From: SpSt-600 sp042408195
Lineage (GTDB): Bacteria > Chloroflexota > Anaerolineae > SpSt-600
Assembly (NCBI GenBank): GCA_042408195.1
Contig: JBHOQL010000018.1
Span: 1-40,210 of the forward strand
DNA length: 40,210 bases
Direction: 5' to 3'
Position 1 is the first letter of the stretch; every line of letters starts with the position of its first letter. A program made the position numbers and the translations under genes. A model generated the notes under the pieces. It was given only the letters and a program-made list of their open reading frames with translations, was not told where the DNA came from and did not search any database. Of the stretch, positions 38,384 to 40,210 are shown piece by piece.

Positions 38384-40210
38384 TTAGGCCTCAGAAGAAA
38401 GTAGTGGGAGCATTACGGTGAAGGCGGTACCTTCTCCCACTTTGCTCTTGACTTTGATCTTTCCCTTGTGAAGGTCCACCAGCTCTTTCACTATGGATAA
38501 GCCAAGCCCTGAGCCTGAAATTTGTTGCGCTCGTGCTTCCTCTCCCCTGAAGAATCTTTCAAAGATGTGAGGAAGTTCTTCTTCAGGTATACCTAAGCCA
38601 TTATCCGTTACCTTTATCACGCCCCACAATTGGCCATCTTCCTCACAAATATCGACGGAAACGGTTATGCGTCCTCCATCAGGTGTGTAACGAATAGCGT
38701 TGTCCACGAGGTTGGAAAGGATTTGCTCCAGGCGATGGGAATCGGCCATTATGGTAGGGTTGTCTGGTGAGGGGATAAACTCCAGCCGATGCTGCTGCCT
38801 CTCGGCTCTTGGACGGTGTTTTTCTAAGGCCTTTTCAACGAAGAGGTTGAGTTCCACAGGGCTGAGCTTGAGCACTACCTTGCCCGTCTCAATATTCGCC
38901 ACTTCAATAATATCATTTATTAGTGTGGCAAGTTGGTCTATCAGGTGCAAGATTTGCTCAACGTAAAATTTTTGCTTTTCAAGTGGAGACATGCAGACAA
39001 GCTCGGCGTAAAGTTTAAGGGCAGACATTGGAGTCCGCAACTCGTGGGATATGTCAGTTATGAGTTTAGATTTCATCTTATCCAGGACTTTGAGATGGGT
39101 GATTTCGTGAAGGATGGCAAGGGACCCCGGATAACCGGGCTCAAGAGGGACTATTTTAATGTGCAAATCACCTGCTTTCAGTTCTTTAACAGTTTCGGGG
39201 TAGGCTTGAGCGTTGTAGGCCATTTCTCTAAGGGTTTCTTTAAGGGATTCAGCCTCCTCTGGAGAAGCAAGCTTATGCAGCCAGGCCCACGCTACGGGGT
39301 TCATCTCCAGGATTTCACCCCGAAGGTTCAAGAGCAAGTAACCATCACTTGAACCTTTGAAGATGGCATCGAGCCAAGCCTGACGGGCTTGGAGGTGTTC
39401 GGTCCTTTCCCTGACAAGTCTTTCCATCTGGTCAGAGTACTCCTTGAGTTCCACCAGCATTCTTGCTCTATCCAAAGCCAGAGCCAGGTAATCGGCAAAT
39501 ATCTGCAGGCGCTGGAGGTCTCTGGAAGTGAACTGGAAAGGCCGAGCTCCGTCCACGTTCAGAAAGCCCATCACCTTTCCACCGATTTTGAGAGGTGCGC
39601 ACATGTAAGACTTTATCCATTCAAAACCTGATGCTTGTACCCACAATGAAACGGCTGAGGTGTCCGGAACGAGTAAGGGTTCACCCGTATTGTAAACGGT
39701 CCACAAGGTCTGATACTCGGAGAGGGGGAAGTGAAGCCATTTGATTTTTTCCTCTACCTCCCTTTTTTCGTATCCTTTGTGACTGACTACTTGAGCATAA
39801 TCCCCTATCACGAACATCAAGTTGAAAGCATCGCCTGGGATCACCTGAGCTACCTTTTCTAAGACCTGGTCAAAGAATTCCTCTGGCGATGTAGCTTTGA
39901 GGGTTAAAGCCACTGTCTCCGCCAGGACCTGATTGAAAAGGCGCTCTTCCCTTTCATTTTGATAAGCCTGATCCTTGGCCAAAGCCATAGCCAGGACATC
40001 GCTAACCCGCTGAAGGAAGTCAACTTTACCTTCCCAGAAGGGTTCAGGACGCGTGCTGACCAACGCCAAAGCCCCTATTGTTCTACCTTCAAAGCGCAGA
40101 GGGAAAACGATCCTGGACCGGTAACCAGCTCGGACAAGAGCCTTTTCCACTGGGAAAGAAGAATATTCTTCCAGGTCAGTAGAACAGTTAATTTTACCGG
40201 CTAAGATTGG
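38384..40210 (-). CDS. GAF/PAS sensor histidine kinase (5' end outside window)
   Basis: The frame is open to the right edge; at least 608 codons are visible and no stop precedes the first possible internal start (GTG at 40150). Order: end of a GAF domain (VFPLRFEGRTIGALALVS), a second GAF domain (about 95-230 of the visible part; GGKVMGFLNVDGARPFQFTSRD), a coiled coil, a PAS-like domain (DAIFKGSSDGYLLLNLRGEI), then DISHELRTPMSALKLYAELV (H-box), LSNLVDNAIRYTPDGG (N), VTDNGLGIPEEELPHIFERF (G1/F) and SGSGLGLSIVKELVDLHKG (G2). No membrane helix in the visible part. Likely senses small molecules or redox state in the cytoplasm. Confidence 0.93.
   Translation of the reverse strand, partial: PILAGKINCSTDLEEYSSFPVEKALVRAGYRSRIVFPLRFEGRTIGALALVSTRPEPFWEGKVDFLQRVSDVLAMALAKDQAYQNEREERLFNQVLAETVALTLKATSPEEFFDQVLEKVAQVIPGDAFNLMFVIGDYAQVVSHKGYEKREVEEKIKWLHFPLSEYQTLWTVYNTGEPLLVPDTSAVSLWVQASGFEWIKSYMCAPLKIGGKVMGFLNVDGARPFQFTSRDLQRLQIFADYLALALDRARMLVELKEYSDQMERLVRERTEHLQARQAWLDAIFKGSSDGYLLLNLRGEILEMNPVAWAWLHKLASPEEAESLKETLREMAYNAQAYPETVKELKAGDLHIKIVPLEPGYPGSLAILHEITHLKVLDKMKSKLITDISHELRTPMSALKLYAELVCMSPLEKQKFYVEQILHLIDQLATLINDIIEVANIETGKVVLKLSPVELNLFVEKALEKHRPRAERQQHRLEFIPSPDNPTIMADSHRLEQILSNLVDNAIRYTPDGGRITVSVDICEEDGQLWGVIKVTDNGLGIPEEELPHIFERFFRGEEARAQQISGSGLGLSIVKELVDLHKGKIKVKSKVGEGTAFTVMLPLLSSEA

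Noticed and set aside
1..40210. A genetic code in which TGA is always read as an amino acid (as in some uncultured phyla)
   Set aside because: TGA is used as normal stop in several genes (7979-7981, korA, korD, fmdB, acsC), so a wholesale recoding does not fit; only site-specific readthrough remains.
1..40210. tRNA, rRNA and CRISPR loci
   Set aside because: No cloverleaf with CCA end, conserved rRNA stretch or regular repeat-spacer pattern was seen on either strand by eye.

Overview
The window looks like chromosomal DNA from an anaerobic, probably thermophilic member of the Chloroflexota (Anaerolineae- or Dehalococcoidia-like). This is inferred from gene content: carbonyl-branch Wood-Ljungdahl genes (both corrinoid Fe-S protein subunits), a 2-oxoacid:ferredoxin oxidoreductase subunit, a hyperthermophile-type protein disulfide oxidoreductase, multihaem cytochromes, Thr-Pro-rich secreted linkers and an LPxTG-type surface anchor. 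No rRNA, tRNA, CRISPR array or intact mobile element was found. Genes are tightly packed, with sigma-70-like promoters (TTGNNN-16/18-TANNNT) and GC-rich hairpins between units.

Layout. (1) 1-6279, minus strand: one eight-gene operon read from a promoter at 6314-6342: PATAN/DUF4388 protein, MglA-like GTPase, alpha/beta hydrolase, V4R-domain protein, left-handed beta-helix nucleotidyltransferase-like protein, a relative of cyanobacterial acyl-ACP reductase, a response regulator with a degenerate GGDEF domain, and a methyltransferase cut by the window edge. (2) 6382-7229: a decayed ISAs1-type transposase. (3) 7234-12437, plus strand: an extracytoplasmic electron-transfer operon (Tat-exported 4x[4Fe-4S] protein, NrfD/PsrC membrane quinone subunit, decahaem cytochrome, LPxTG-anchored tandem rhodanese, undecahaem lipoprotein cytochrome interrupted by an in-frame TGA). 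(4) 21178-12472, minus strand: acsD, a small membrane protein, acsC, a membrane hydrolase-like protein, a PAP2 phosphatase, a corrinoid reductive activator, a dihydropyrimidinase-type hydrolase and a GT87-like glycosyltransferase. (5) 21458-28571: a knotted carbamoyltransferase plus imidazolonepropionase (plus strand), a PhoB-type regulator (minus), a polysaccharide deacetylase (plus), then a methyltransferase, DUF362 ferredoxin and FIST sensor protein (minus). (6) 28920-32779: CstA transporter, thioredoxin-like protein and a cellulose-synthase-like glycosyltransferase. (7) 36575-32777, minus strand: fmdB-like zinc ribbon, protein disulfide oxidoreductase whose second CPYC motif reads TGA-Pro-Tyr-Cys, a small helical protein, korD, korA, sucC. 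(8) 36906-40210, minus strand: a receiver/histidine-kinase hybrid and a GAF/PAS histidine kinase that runs off the right edge.

The most interesting signal is a pair of in-frame TGA codons in otherwise intact genes (35812-35814 and 11346-11348). The first replaces exactly the catalytic cysteine of a thioredoxin-fold CxxC motif and lies inside a strong RNA hairpin; the second is followed after six bases by another strong hairpin. Both genes read on in the same frame with good domain content. Together they suggest selenocysteine use and two unrecognised selenoproteins, one in an unusual place (the linker of a multihaem cytochrome). The reading is inference; point mutation or assembly error is not excluded, and no selenocysteine machinery lies in the window.
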